Assembly: GCA_003427395.1 (NCBI GenBank)
Contig: BFEA01000046.1
Span: 3,571,054-3,612,156, forward strand
DNA length: 41,103 bases
From: Chara braunii
Lineage: Eukaryota; Streptophyta; Charophyceae; Charales; Characeae
Reading direction: 5' to 3'
A model generated the notes under the pieces. That model saw nothing but the letters and a program-made list of their open reading frames with translations, did not search any database and had not been told where the DNA came from. Positions within the stretch are counted from its first letter, which is position 1, and the number at the start of each line of letters is the position of its first letter. Shown piece by piece: positions 30,189 through 41,017 of this stretch. The translations under genes were made by a program, and so were the position numbers.

Positions 30189-31347
30189 ATGAACCACAGC
30201 AACACGGTTAGAGTCTCCTGCTCGCTGTATCACAGCACTGCGGAGACCTGGAGGGAGAGTGCAATTGAGGAATACAACCAGCAGACTGCTATGATGATGG
30301 AACGCGCTCTGATTCTCGTGAGGGATCATACAAAAATCGAATACTACACGTACTACCTGCATGATAAGAATGGCAGGCTATGTGCCACCATAACTTCAGT
30401 GGGCACTATTGAGGAAGCAAGGAGGATTGTTAGCAGCCACGAGTGAGTGTTCTGTCTCTGAACAAGAACTGCCCACCTACCTGAACACTCAGTGATCAGT
30501 CATCAGAGATCAATTACTCAGCAAGTTAGTCATCAGTGATAATTTAATCAGTAATCAGTCATCAGCATTCAATTAATCTGCAATCAATTATCAGCAATCA
30601 GTTATTAGCAATCAGTTCCCTGCGGTCAGTTTGGTAGCCAGTTTTCAGGGACCATCTGGTCAATTTGTACAGGCAAGAGTACTCATGAGCACAGTTCACT
30701 CTGCTCCGGTCAGTGAGTCAGTACTGGCTAGCCTCAATCGGATCTCATGCAAAGAGGCATTCCATTATCAGTATGTTAGCGCCATTGGTTTCAGACAGGG
30801 AGATCTGTCAATCTTCATTGTCCAGACCAGTTTTGCTGATGGCACCATCCACGATCTGAGACCTTACCCGAAGAAGGGCAAGGAGACTCATGAGTTTTTT
30901 GATCCAGTCTGGATCTCAGCCACTGAATACCTTGAGCAGAGAGAGAGGGAGCTCGATGAGAGTGGCACTAAGTTGATTCGCAGCTTTGGGCCGATGCTTT
31001 ATACTGATTATCCTAGGCCTCCAATCCCTTCACTTCTCACAGATGGCACGAGTTGGCTGGATGTGATTGGATTGGCAAAGAGGTACATCTCTCCGGCAGT
31101 GATCGACATTGAGGCATTAACTGAGCCTACCGAGTATCCCTACCTCAGACGAGGAGTCCTTTCAGTGGACGGACTGCCTACTTTGTGGGAGGAGTTTTGC
31201 TCCATGGTTAACTACCGTGTCATGTGCCTCGGATGGTCATGCTCAGAGCTAGCTCGCTACAGGTGGCTTTTCATCACGAGGCCTCAGTCTCAGATTGTAC
31301 GTAGGCGGGGGTCACGGCACCAGAGAAGATCGGTGAAAAGAGAATGA
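30189..31347 (+). CDS. Orphan gene of unknown function, probably two exons
   Basis: Exon 1 starts at ATG 30189, with an in-frame TAG at 30168 just upstream, and runs to 30442, where CACGA/GTGAGTG is a good donor. Exon 2 can begin at 30630 after TGCGGTCAG; this acceptor keeps the frame and gives 323 residues. A stronger-looking TTTTCAG at 30648 would put it out of frame. I recognise no family. Exon 1 is rich in Tyr/Thr (IEYYTYYLHDKNGRL) and ends in a helix-like TIEEARRIVSSH. Exon 2 has a globular composition with many aromatics (EYPYLRRGVLSVDGLPTLWE), several Cys/Trp and a basic tail, and no evident signal peptide or membrane span. The intervening 190 bp are ATCAG-rich repeats, unlike coding DNA. 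If unspliced, an ATG at 30685 could start the second frame alone. Confidence 0.5.
30480..30622. repeat. AATCAGT-type short repeats, probable intron
   Basis: A run of imperfect ATCAGT/AATCAG/CATCAG words, 9-12 bp apart, fills the gap between the two frames of the orphan gene. Many CAG trinucleotides here make the true acceptor ambiguous. Confidence 0.65.
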
Positions 31348-31631
31348 GAGAGACTGACCTGAGGGATGAGTGAGGACTCTTGAGAGGTGCTGACCATGCC
31401 CGCTTACATGTACTTTCTGGGATTATTATGAGTTCTCACTCTTCCGTCATTCAATTGCCCCTGGCTTTGCTCGAGTCAGTCAGTCTTATTTTCTGCATTA
31501 TTCTTGCTTGATGATTGCCTTAGTGGATGTTTTGTCACAGTTCTCAAAATTAGAATGACATAATTGATGCATGCATAGCACCCCATAATTTATGATTATT
31601 ATTTGCATAATTCTCTGCTGTTCCGAATCAA

Positions 31632-31637
31632 AATAAA
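31632..31637 (+). promoter_or_regulatory. Possible polyadenylation signal of the orphan gene
   Basis: AATAAA about 285 nt after the stop at 31347, in an AT-rich stretch and before the start of element C. A match this short can occur by chance. Confidence 0.3.
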
Positions 31638-31865
31638 AGATTCCTAAGACCGGAGATCGGCGAAGACCGCAATTGAAGGGTCTCGCTCGAAGCCGGACGC
31701 ACACAACAAGAAGGGATTTGCATTATTTAATTAATTTATTTATTGCACTCACATTCAAAATCCTGCGTGACAGCCTGTTGGCTTTCCGGTCGCCCGAAGA
31801 GGCCCGACTGGAAAAAGTGCGACAGCGCGAGCGCGCGAGAGAGAGAAAGAGAGAGAGAGAGAGGG

Positions 31866-32817
31866 AGGCCCGACCTTGGGGGTACTACAGGCCGTGAAGG
31901 CCTTACCTTGGACCAGACCCAACAGGCAGGCCCAAACGACATTACGTTTGGGCTTGGCGGCGCTCTTGAGGCTTCCGCCCGCCGGTTGGGGCTGAACCGT
32001 CCATCTCGACGGTTCAGGGCACGGCCAAGCCTCGCAGCATTGAGGCCGGCCTCTGCCCCACCGGTACAAAAGTACCGGTCCAGCCTCATTGAGGCTATCG
32101 ACCCACCGGCACTCTAACGGTGCGGTATGGTACGGCGCGAATCAGCGATGGCGCTAAGTTTAGCGCAGGAGCAGCGCAGCATTAGTGCAGCAGCAGCGAG
32201 CGGAGCAGCAACGGCGACTGGGTGTATCGGCGGCCATAGCCGCCTGAGGTATCGGGAGTCATAGGCTTCTCTCCTCCCTCCCATCGCCAGTCCCCTCTCT
32301 CTCTCTCTCCTCCTCAGCTCCCTTCTTCTTCTTCTTCTTCTTCTTCAGATTGGAGACTTATACTAGTTTGACAGAGATCAAAGTTGGACTTCGTTGGTAA
32401 GAGGTTGTGGTACTTACCGGATTCGAGACTTGGAGATTGTTGGGGATGATACTCGGCTGCATCACAGATTGGACACCGGTTACCTTAGGACTCTGTATCT
32501 CCGACATTGGTGACTTATTGTCCGCGACATTTTCATCTTGTTCGAGGACATTTCGGATTACCATATCGGTGACTTACTAGTTTCTATCTCGGTGACATGT
32601 GGTGTAACCTACATCTTCCCCCTCCCTTCGTCTCTCCTCCCACCTTCATCTGTGTATGTGTGTACGGGGCTGAGCATCGCCTATGAATGGCTCAGACCCC
32701 ACCATCTCACGATTGTATGTGTGTGGAGTGATATCTATGTGAGTCAGTCCGTTTATCAGACTTCCGCTGCATATATGCTCGTCCTACATTGGTTGATCTT
32801 TGGTTCTGCCTGTAACA
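31866..32817 (+). repeat. 5' LTR of element C, lacking its start
   Basis: Similarity to the 3' LTR begins abruptly at AGGCCCGACC (31866; 39853 in the other copy) and runs to CTCAGACC (32698). Its own last 119 bp, ending CTGTAACA at 32817, have no partner because the 3' LTR is cut there. It contains an inverted GGTACAAAAGTACC near 32062, GCAGCAGC-rich sequence, a CT tract and a CTT tract (~32297-32346). The left flank is a GA-rich stretch (31840-31865) that may mark the breakpoint. Confidence 0.88.
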
Positions 32818-32821
32818 GCTT

Positions 32822-32833
32822 TGGTATCGGAGC
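32822..32833 (+). other. Primer binding site of element C
   Basis: TGGTATCGGAGC, identical to the element A site and one base from the standard initiator tRNA-Met complement, lies 4 nt past the LTR end. Confidence 0.88.
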
Positions 32834-32860
32834 AGACCAGTTTACAGAACTGCTCACCAG

Positions 32861-33867
32861 GTAAGTCTGATTTAGGAATTAGATTGCTTTCATCAATCTT
32901 CCAAATCAGCTCTGTATTACTATCGAGTTCAAAGTTGCAAATTTTTTCTTTTTTCGGTATTCTATTTATTTTGGCATTTCCGTTTCAATTCGGTATTCGG
33001 ACTTATAATTAGGATGTCTGTTTTATTCCGGTATGCTGTTTATTTAGGTTTCGATTAATTGATACTAATCCGATCATTTGTTAGGTTCGGATTTCTGATA
33101 TGAAAACGTGATTAGGGTTGAATTAGTATCCGAAAAAATTCGGCATTCTGATTTTCTATTTAGCATTCCGTTTTTGATTACGGCATTCTGTTGTAAATCC
33201 TACATTTCGTTTTCCTTTTGGTATTTCCGTTTTCTTTCAGTATTGGAAAGTAGGGTTACGAAAATTTTGGTTGTTCGATCAACTGGGGAAATTCGAAAGT
33301 TTTGGAACCGTAATACCAGAAATTCTGTGGAAACGCGAAAAATTAGGGTTGGGCCCGAAATTTTCGCAAATTTTTTCTTTTTTCTTTTCCCTTGTTGGAG
33401 AAATTTCGAAAACGGATTTAGGCCTTTAAAAATCGGATTTTGACAATGGAAATTCCCGAAAATTCACGTTTTTTTTAAATTCGAGTGTTTTTCTTCGGAT
33501 TTTTCCGAAATTTTTTTTGGCAAATTAATCAGAATCTGACCCTCACATTGCAACTTCCGGGTAGTTCACTAATTAATGGTGAACTCCGGGACCATAATTG
33601 ATCTCAACAGATACCTAATCTTAATAACAATTCCAATTCGTTCATTATCATTATTGCAAATCTTGTTTTGATTGATTATCATTATTGCAAATATTGTTTG
33701 GATTGATTATCATTTTTGCAAATATTGTCTTATTGATTACCATTAAGAATTATTCTTTCGTTAGTTATCATTATTTAATTTAATTGATTAAATAATTTGT
33801 TATTATTTCTTCTTATTACGAATTTTTGGAATTGTTTACGAAAAATTATTTTTTCTGTTTTGATTAG
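32861..33867 (+). other. AT-rich leader of element C, candidate 5' UTR intron
   Basis: The leader contains a consensus donor CACCAG/GTAAGTCTGA at 32861, 28 nt after the primer site. It ends in a T-rich tract with TTTTGATTAG at 33867 (or TCTACAG at 33877), followed by an abrupt return to normal base composition and the gag ATG at 34000. The ~1-kb segment between is strongly T/A-rich, the usual look of a plant intron, and contains repeated TTCCGTTTT/CGGTATTCTG words but no ORF of note. Confidence 0.55.
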
Positions 33868-33999
33868 GTGTCTACAGTTCATCAGTGGGACAGGGGACTG
33901 TATGCGTATTGTTTGATCGTTCTACCCCTGTTCCCACTCTCCCTACCCTCCCCGTATTTTGTGACCACCGGGACCTCTCAAGTACATCAGTTCACCCTG

Positions 34000-34581
34000 A
34001 TGTCGATGGAAGAGGACACCGGGGCACTGCCACGACGCAGTGCCAGGCTTGCAGTTCGTACCCGCCCTGTGGTACCTCCAAGACCCAAGCAGCGACTCAG
34101 CAAGCGGAAGACTCCAACAGCATCGAGTACAACAATAACAGTACCGAGTACCACCGGGGTTCTTCCCGCATGCCCGGTCCAAGGGGCCGGTGAGCCATTG
34201 ACAGCTTACCTTCAGCGGGTACAGGCATTCACAGATGTCGTAGCTACCGCAAAGGCACAGGAGGAGGCAGCAGAGGCGGAACGTCAGTGGCTGGCCAATG
34301 AGGCGGCGGCCCTAGCTTAGCAGACTTCTAAGGCTGACACCGTGGTGCGAGACAAGTGGAATGTCATTTGCATGGAGTCCTTGACTACGAATGAGAGTCA
34401 GTGGACATCACTGCTCCGAGGCATGCTGTTTGTGCCTTCGGAAACACAGGCGGATCCGACACCGGTGGAGGAAGAAAGGAGCAACCTGGCTAACCTGATG
34501 TTGAACATGATGCGAGCGATCATGTGGAACAACACGATGCTAATGGTGCAGCAGACCGCTGCGACAGATTCAACAGAATGA
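34000..34581 (+). pseudogene. gag: Element C gag N-terminal part
   Basis: The ATG at 34000 (or 34006, same frame) starts a basic, Pro/Ser/Thr-rich N-terminus (RRSARLAVRTRPVVPPRPKQR), then an Ala/Glu-rich helix matching the element A coiled coil (AYLQRVQAFTDVVATAKAQEEAAEAE). TAG at 34318 interrupts the frame, which resumes until 34581; homology then continues in another frame. The first ~60 residues do not resemble those of element A gag. Confidence 0.8.
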
Positions 34582-35773
34582 TTTTGCAGCCTTAACAGTT
34601 GCTGTTCACGCTGCCGCCACACATCAGCAACAACAGCAACAGCTGTTGAGCAGCCCCACCGCACGCGTCAACAACATCTAGGCTAGCGCCTCAGCAGCGC
34701 CAAGCTGCACGACAAACGAGACGAAGCAGTTCAATGGGCGCATCGATCATGTCATCAACCTCATCGGCGACATAGGTGTTTTCAATGGGCCGGACACGAT
34801 CAGTAGCACGGTGGCCGCCATCAAGACGGACATCACCAAGCTGCAGACGAGACCGGACACCGCTACGAAGACTTACAAGATGCCGCACTTCGACATCAGC
34901 AAGTTCGACGACTACAACAAGTCGGACGCCTCGACATGGTGGCAACGTTTCCTCACGGAAGCATCATGCCGCACTGTCCCGGCGGACGACATGATGAAGG
35001 CGCTCTACTTACAACTGATTGGAGGAGTGCAGGCATGGATGAACCATCTGGCGGCTACCAAGAAATGCACCATCGCCGAACTCCACACGCACATTCCGTG
35101 GAAGGAGTTTGAGAAGCTATGGCTCACCCGGTTCATGGTTCTCAACGTCGTGAAGGCAGCCATGAACGAGGTGTACACCAGCTCTCAAGGTAGTATGCCA
35201 ACTCGAGACTGGACAACTAAGTGGCAGAAGATAGTGACCACGCCAGGCTTGGATTTGAGTTTTACCAATCAGCGATCCAAGTTCTTCTCGCGATCATGCG
35301 CAGCACTGCGGTCGGCACTCGGCAACGAGTACGATTATGATTCATTCCAGGCCATTCTGGATCGGGCGAACTTAGTCATCCAAACGGATGACAAGGCCGC
35401 AAACGAACGGCAGTCCCAGCCGCATTATGTGGCTAAGCAGGGCTATCAACGACCGACACATAACAATGCCGTGATTTCAGAAGAAACAGTCGATCTCCAC
35501 ACTGCAGCAGCATCCTCGAGTGATGGAGGAATTGTAGCAGCGCTCCCGCCGAAGCGTCCCAAGAGAGGTCGGAAGAACAAGGCGACACAAGAGACGGCAT
35601 CGACGAGAACTGGGCAGCAGCCATGGATGGCTTACAAGATAACCAAGGATGTCTATGACCTTCGTCAAAAGTACGGATACTGCCTTTGGTGCATCGGCGT
35701 CATGCATTTGACCGCACAATGCCCCGAAAAGGGCAAGACATGCGTATCCCGTCCAGCAAACTCCGGAAACTGA
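34582..35773 (+). pseudogene. gag: Element C gag capsid and zinc knuckle
   Basis: The second frame of gag. After a Gln-rich stretch and a TAG at 34679, the capsid runs from about 34720 through KMPHFDISKFDDYNKSDA (parallel to element A) and DWTTKWQKIVTTPGLDLSF. Near the C-terminus it has a complete zinc knuckle CX2CX4HX4C (35681-35722, CLWCIGVMHLTAQC). The element A copy is broken at this point, so C shows the ancestral form. The frame closes at 35773, and the linker to protease continues in another frame. Confidence 0.85.
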
Positions 35774-36815
35774 GTTACGCAAGGAGAAGGGCGACGTCTC
35801 TCCTCACTCCGCCGGANCCGGTTGCCTTGCTAGCAATCGATGTCACTACCGGGGAGCATTCATTAGTCGCTGATTCTCGTGCTACGTACGAGGATTATGC
35901 CGCCCAGTTGGTACCACCACAAGACCAGTCGGGCCACGTGCACTTAGATTGCGTATGCGCAGCCTGCACACCGTCGATCCGGTCAGTTCGCCACTGATTT
36001 CCGAGGACTCGACGGCGTGGTCAACACTTGAGGAGCTTGACCCGCTCACGAGAGAGGACTTCACTTGGATGCCTCTACCCTCGACCGGAACCTTGCCAAG
36101 GCCGCATTGCAACGCCTTGATGGCAAATCTACGCTCCTATTTGCACACTACAGTACCAGCTCCGTTGACGGACGAAGGGGTAGCGGTTGTCGATCTCTGC
36201 TCCTATCTTGCAAAGATTGACCGCGAGTACGCCACCCAAAGGTACGTCGAAACCGACGCGCCTTTGCTCTATATCCGCATTCAAATCGAAAAGGCAACCT
36301 GTAGTGCCTTGATTGATTGCGGAGCGTCTCGCAACTTTATGAGCCAAGCCTTTATGGCCCGCGCAGGTCTCTGCCCGCGCGTTCGAAGGAAGACGCAACC
36401 TACGCAAGTTACACTCGCAGACGGCCGCACGCAAAAGTCAATTGACCGATGCGTCCACGACGTTCTGGTATACTTTGCGCCACTTGCGTGCGAGCCGGTG
36501 TCTTTTGACATCCTCGACACCAAGTTCGACATGATTCTAGGCATGTCTTGGTTGCGTAGCGCCGATCATCCGGTGAACTTTCATGACCGAACCGTTCACA
36601 TCCGTGATCGGAACGCAGTGTTACTCTCATGTACGATCGCGACCCCTCACACTTCGATTGCTTGTCACGTGGTTTCCTTTGCGAGAATTTGCGACGCCAT
36701 AGCTCGGAATGACGTCGAGGAGATGGGCCTTGTATTCTTGCATGCTCTCCCCTCGNCGGACGGACCAGCCGCGTCACCGCCGGACCCACGCATTTCTCAC
36801 CTCTTGGACGAGTAA
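35774..36815 (+). pseudogene. pol: Element C pol, linker and aspartic protease
   Basis: The linker (ATYEDYAAQLVPP) is in one frame up to ~35990; the protease is in a second frame from 35949. LIDCGASRNFMS (about 36309) is the active-site loop, and [12 protein letters not shown] (from about 36526) completes the fold. It stops at TAA 36813 just before the RT, where element A reads through. Ns are at 35817 and 36756. Confidence 0.87.
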
Positions 36816-38156
36816 AGAGACGTCTTCGAGGCTCCCACCAGAACGGTTCCGGATCGGCCCATACGTCACGGGATCACTCTCGAGGATGGCGTCATCCCTC
36901 CGCGTGGATGTATCTACCGCATGAGCAAAGAGGAACTCGAGGTGCTTCGTGCACAACTCGATGATCTTCTCGACAAGGGTTGGATCCGCCCTAGTTGCTC
37001 GCCATACGGTGCNCCTGTTCTCTTCGTCCGGAAGAAGAACAAAGATCTACGGTTATGCATCGACTGTCGCAAACTTAACGCACAAACCGTAAAGAACGTT
37101 GGCCCTCTCACTTGGATCGATGATCTCCTTGAGCGGTTAGGCGGCGCGACGTACTTCTCGAAGTTGGACTTGAAGTCAGGTTACCACCAGATTGAAATCC
37201 AGCCTCAAAATCGGTACAAGACCGCGTTCAAGACGCAATACGGGCATTTTGAGTGGGTTGTCATGCCCTTTGGACTCACCAATGCCCCCGCAACTTTTCA
37301 AGCAGCTATGACGACTAAGTTTCGCGACTTGCTCGATCTCAGCGTCCTCATCTACCTCGATGACATCTTGGTCTATAGCAGGACGTTGGACGAGCACATC
37401 ACACACCTTCGCGCTGTTTTGAATCGTTTGCGACTGGCCAAGTACAAAGCGAACCGCGACAAGTGCGAGTTCGCCAAGCAAGAGCTTGAGTATTTGGGCC
37501 ACTATGTTACGCCGAAAGGCATTCGTCCCTTAGCGGACAAGATCCAAGCCATCGTGGATTGGCCGGAACCCCGTTGTACAACGGATGTACGCTCTTTCAT
37601 GGGTTTGGCTGGATACTATCAGCGATTCCTCGAGTCATACTCGAAAGTGGCCGCTCCTTTGTCGAGACTTCAGTCCCCGAAGGTGCCCTTCGAGTTCGAC
37701 GACGCAGCCCATGGCGCGTTCACTACGTTGAAGGCAGCAATGCAAGCCGCACCTGCCCTCCGTATATATGACCCCACCATACCCACCCAAGGGACTACGG
37801 ACGCTTCGGGATACGGTATTGGTGCGGTGTTGGAACAGTGTCACGAGGACGGTTGGCATCCGGTTTAGTATTTCTCCCAAAAGGTGCCTCTCGTCAACAC
37901 TCTCGACGACGCTAGGAAGAAAGAGCTACTCGCGTTCGTCACCGTNCTCAAACGGTGGCGCCACTTTCTTCTCCGCCGTCGGCGTTTTAAATGGAATACG
38001 GACAACAATCCGTTGACCTTTTACAAAACGCAGGACACGGTCACTAGCACGATCGGTCGATGGATGTATTACATCGACCAGTTCGATTTTGACCCGTGCC
38101 ACATTCCCGGTCCCGCCAATCGAGTTGCGGATGCCCTCTCACGACGGCCCGACTTT
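36816..38156 (+). pseudogene. pol: Element C pol, reverse transcriptase and RNase H
   Basis: Same frame as the protease. [71 protein letters not shown] (about 37350-37361) and FMGLAGYYQRFL form a complete RT with no stop in its body. RNase H starts at TTDASGYGIGAVLEQ (~37800), is cut by TAG at 37866 (HPV*YFS, where element A has Glu), and ends NRVADALSRRPD. An N at 37013 and another at 37946 mask one residue each. Confidence 0.9.
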
Positions 38157-39126
38157 TGTGCCATTGTGACCACGGTATTCAACCTCGATGACGATCTGCA
38201 GTGGCATGTCGTCAAAGGCTACAAGTCCGATCCGACTTACTCTACGCTATATGCAGAGCTCTCATCGGATCACCCGCCGGCTAGCCACTATCGAATTTCC
38301 GACGGGTTCCTTCTCCTTCACACGAGAGGAAAGGACTTGTTAGTTGTGCCCCAAGATCGCATCTTACGGACTCGTCTTCTCGGCGAATTCCACGACGCAC
38401 GACTTTCGACACACCTTGGCGTGAACCGCACATTAGCACGCCTCTGCCAACATTTTCACTGGCCCGACGTCCTTCATGACGTCACGAGGTACGTTGAGTC
38501 ATGTACAGTTTGCCACCGTAACAAGGGTCGATCTCGAGTCCCCTTCGGCGAACTGAAACCGTTGCCGATTTCTCGGGCACCGCGCCTCTCCATTGCCATG
38601 GACGTGACAGGCCCATTCCCCCGCGATCGCCACGACCATGACGGTATTTTCACGGTCGTTGACCGTTTGAGCAAGTATGCTCGCTTCCTTCCTTGCAAGT
38701 ATCATGCTGCAGCACCCGAGCTCGCACGACTCTTGCACACCGGTTGGATTACCAACCAGGGTGTTCCGGAAGACATAGTGAGCGTCCGAGATACTCGCTT
38801 CATGTTGACCTTTTGGACTTCCCTCATGGCTGAGTCCGGTACGACTATGAAGCCGAGCTCGGCTCGGCACCCGCAGACGGATGGCCAGACGGAGCGAGCG
38901 CACCAGACCGCTCAAATGATGTTGCGTATGCTCATCCGTCCCGACCAGAAAGATTGGGTTGACCGGCTTCCCGACAGCGAGTTCGCCTATAACACTTCGG
39001 TGCACCCGGCGATCTGCGTCACACCATTCGAGCTCCATCATGGTGGAGAGAAAGCACGGATCTTCACTGATCTCCTTTTGCCACAGGCTGCCGACATAGA
39101 CGTCCCTTGCTCTCCCGCTTNATAGA
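38157..39126 (+). pseudogene. pol: Element C pol, integrase with a lost catalytic Asp
   Basis: HHCC finger complete (EFHDARLSTHLG ... CTVCHRNKG). Core: first Asp in SIAMDVTGPFPRD; at the second catalytic position the codon is GTC (38784-38786), giving SVRDTRF instead of SDRDTRF; Glu is at 38892 in DGQTERAHQ, exactly 36 codons on. The Asp-to-Val change should abolish strand transfer even though the frame is otherwise open. The end of this segment runs into the assembly duplication at 39096-39146. Confidence 0.9.
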
Positions 39127-39146
39127 CGTCCCTTGCTCTCCCGCTT
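39096..39146. other. Assembly artefact: 25-bp duplicate around a single N
   Basis: The 25 bases at 39096-39120 recur exactly at 39122-39146, with N at 39121 between them. The extra 26 nt account precisely for the frame change seen here in element C. Other Ns in the window are not flanked by duplicates. Confidence 0.93.
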
Positions 39147-39757
39147 TCGTTCGGAAGTACCGAGACTTGCTGATCAAAGCCCGCGCGAATATGCAAAAGG
39201 CTCAAATCTGCATGCAACAGCAAGCTAACCGACATCGACTTCCATGTCCTTTCCGTGAGGGAGACCTTGTTTGGGTCCTCTCCGACAAATCTGCGTTCGA
39301 GCAGGATGTTTCGTGCAAACTCCTTCCGAAATGGTTCGGACCATGGGAAGTCACTTCTGCCGTTGGAGACGACCCCGCAGGTCCTTCCTTCGTGATCAAC
39401 ATTCCACCCCACCTTACAGTGCATCGGGTCTTCCACGCATCGAAGCTGGCCATCTACACGCCACCTTCAGTTGACGAGTTTCCCAAACGTCGATCACAGG
39501 ATCCGCCTTCCATGGACGGACATCAGGAAGTGGACCGAGTCATCATGCACCGCAAGTATGGCAACAAGCCAATGCACTACGAAGTCACATTCAAGCAATG
39601 TGCGCCTGACGACACTCGGTGGATCTCTAGTGCAGACTTGCAGACTTCTGCACCCCTTATCTTCGCCAACTATGAGAAGACACGACTTGCCAAGGCAGCA
39701 GCTCGTCCCACCCGACCCATCCCGGTATCGGACAGACAACTCCGCCCTCGCAAGTAG
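39147..39757 (+). pseudogene. pol: Element C pol, integrase C-terminus with chromodomain-like tail
   Basis: Continues the integrase after the assembly duplication. KLLPKWFGPWEV and GPSFVINIPPHL form the GPY/F-like module and HRVFHASKLAIY follows. The final ~75 residues (EVDRVIMHRKY ... HYEVTFKQCAPDDTRWIS) match the tail of element A and loosely resemble a chromodomain. The frame ends at TAG 39755 after a basic C-terminus (VSDRQLRPRK), 12 bp before the polypurine tract. Confidence 0.85.
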
Positions 39758-39768
39758 CTCGGTCTTTT

Positions 39769-39779
39769 AAGAGGGGGAG
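39769..39779 (+). other. Polypurine tract of element C
   Basis: AAGAGGGGGAG directly precedes the LTR start TGTGTTACATC, at the same place as the tract of element A. Confidence 0.88.
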
Positions 39780-40717
39780 TGTGTTACATCTTCAACGCCA
39801 CACGGGTCCTACCGGACCCGACGTACAGTTAGAGGGACACAGTACGGCCTAAAGGCCCGACCTTGGGGGTACTACAGGCCGTAAAGGCCTTACCTTGGAC
39901 CAGACCCGACAAGCAGGCCCAAACGACATTACCGTTTGGGCCTGGCGGCGCTCTTGAGGCTGCCGCCCGCCAGTTGGGGCTGAACCGTCCATCTCGACGG
40001 TTCAGGGCACGGCCAAGCCTCGCAGCATTGAGGCCGGCCTCTGCCCCACCGGTACAAAAGTACCGGTCCAGCCTCATTGAGGCTATCGACCCACCGGCAC
40101 TCTAACGGTGCGGTATGGTACGGCGCGAATCAGCGATGGCGCTAAGTTTAGCGCAGGAGCAGCGAGGAGCAGCGCAGCGCAGCATTAGCGCAGCATTAGC
40201 GCAGCAGCAGCGAGTGTAGCAGCAGCAGCGGCGACTGGGTGTATCAGCGGCCATAGCCGCCTGAGGTATCGGGAGTCAGAGGCTTCTCTCCTCCCTCCCA
40301 TCGCCAGTCCCCTCTCTCTCTCTCTCCTCCTCGGCTCCCTTCTTCTTCTTCTTCTTCTTCTTCTTCTTCACATTGGAGACTTATACTAGTTGGACAGAGA
40401 TCAGAGTTGGACTTCGTTGGTAAGAGGCTGTGGTACTTACCGGATTCGAGACTTGGAGATTGTTGGGGATGATACTCGGCTGCATTACAGATTGGACACC
40501 GCATTAGGACTCTGTATCTCCGACATTGGTGACTTATTGTCCACGACATTTTGATCTTGTTCGAGGACATTTTGGATTACCATATCGATGACCTACTGGT
40601 TTCTATCTCGGTGACATGTGGTGTTACCTACATCTTCCCCCTCCCTTCGTCTCTCCTCCCACCTTCATCTGTGTATGTGTGTACGGGGCTGAGCATCGTC
40701 TATGAATGGCTCAGACC
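39780..40717 (+). repeat. 3' LTR of element C, lacking its end
   Basis: It starts TGTGTTACATC after the polypurine tract and carries a terminal hairpin (CGGGTCC/GGACCCG). It matches the 5' copy from 39853 to 40717 with scattered differences and a few small indels (for example extra GCAGC repeats near 40165). Similarity stops dead at CTCAGACC, 119 bp short of the LTR end. Confidence 0.9.
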
Positions 40718-40958
40718 GGTTTCCCGTTGCAGTCGTGTTGGTAGGTGCGCCGTCGTAGTCACGACGAGGCTTCGTTGCTCGATCCCTGTACGTTGTTGCG
40801 GGTCATGTATGGTAGATCGCCATTCGTGCAATTTAGTGTTGTCGTTGTAAATTATCTGTAGTGCTTAGAATCTTGGGGACAGATAGTCCCGTCATTGCAA
40901 ATTTGTAACGTTGGGTGGAACAGTGCGGGAAGCACTTGCCTTTTTTTGTACTTGATGG

Positions 40959-41017
<59 letters not shown>

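Larger units (their letters stand above)
31866..40717 (+). mobile_element. Ty3/gypsy LTR retrotransposon C, both outer ends truncated
   Basis: LTR copies at 31866-32817 and 39780-40717 flank a primer site, a long AT-rich leader, gag, protease, RT, RNase H, integrase, chromodomain-like tail and polypurine tract. The proteins follow element A motif by motif, so A and C belong to one family although their LTRs differ over most of their length. The 5' copy lacks the first ~73 bp of the LTR and the 3' copy lacks the last ~119 bp, so no target duplication can be read. Stops at 34318, 34679, 36813 and 37866, frame changes in gag, and a mutated catalytic Asp in integrase make it inactive. Confidence 0.92.

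Noticed and set aside
30649-30649. Acceptor TTTTCAG at 30648 as the start of orphan exon 2
   Set aside because: It looks better than the one at 30629 but puts exon 2 out of frame with the donor at 30442.
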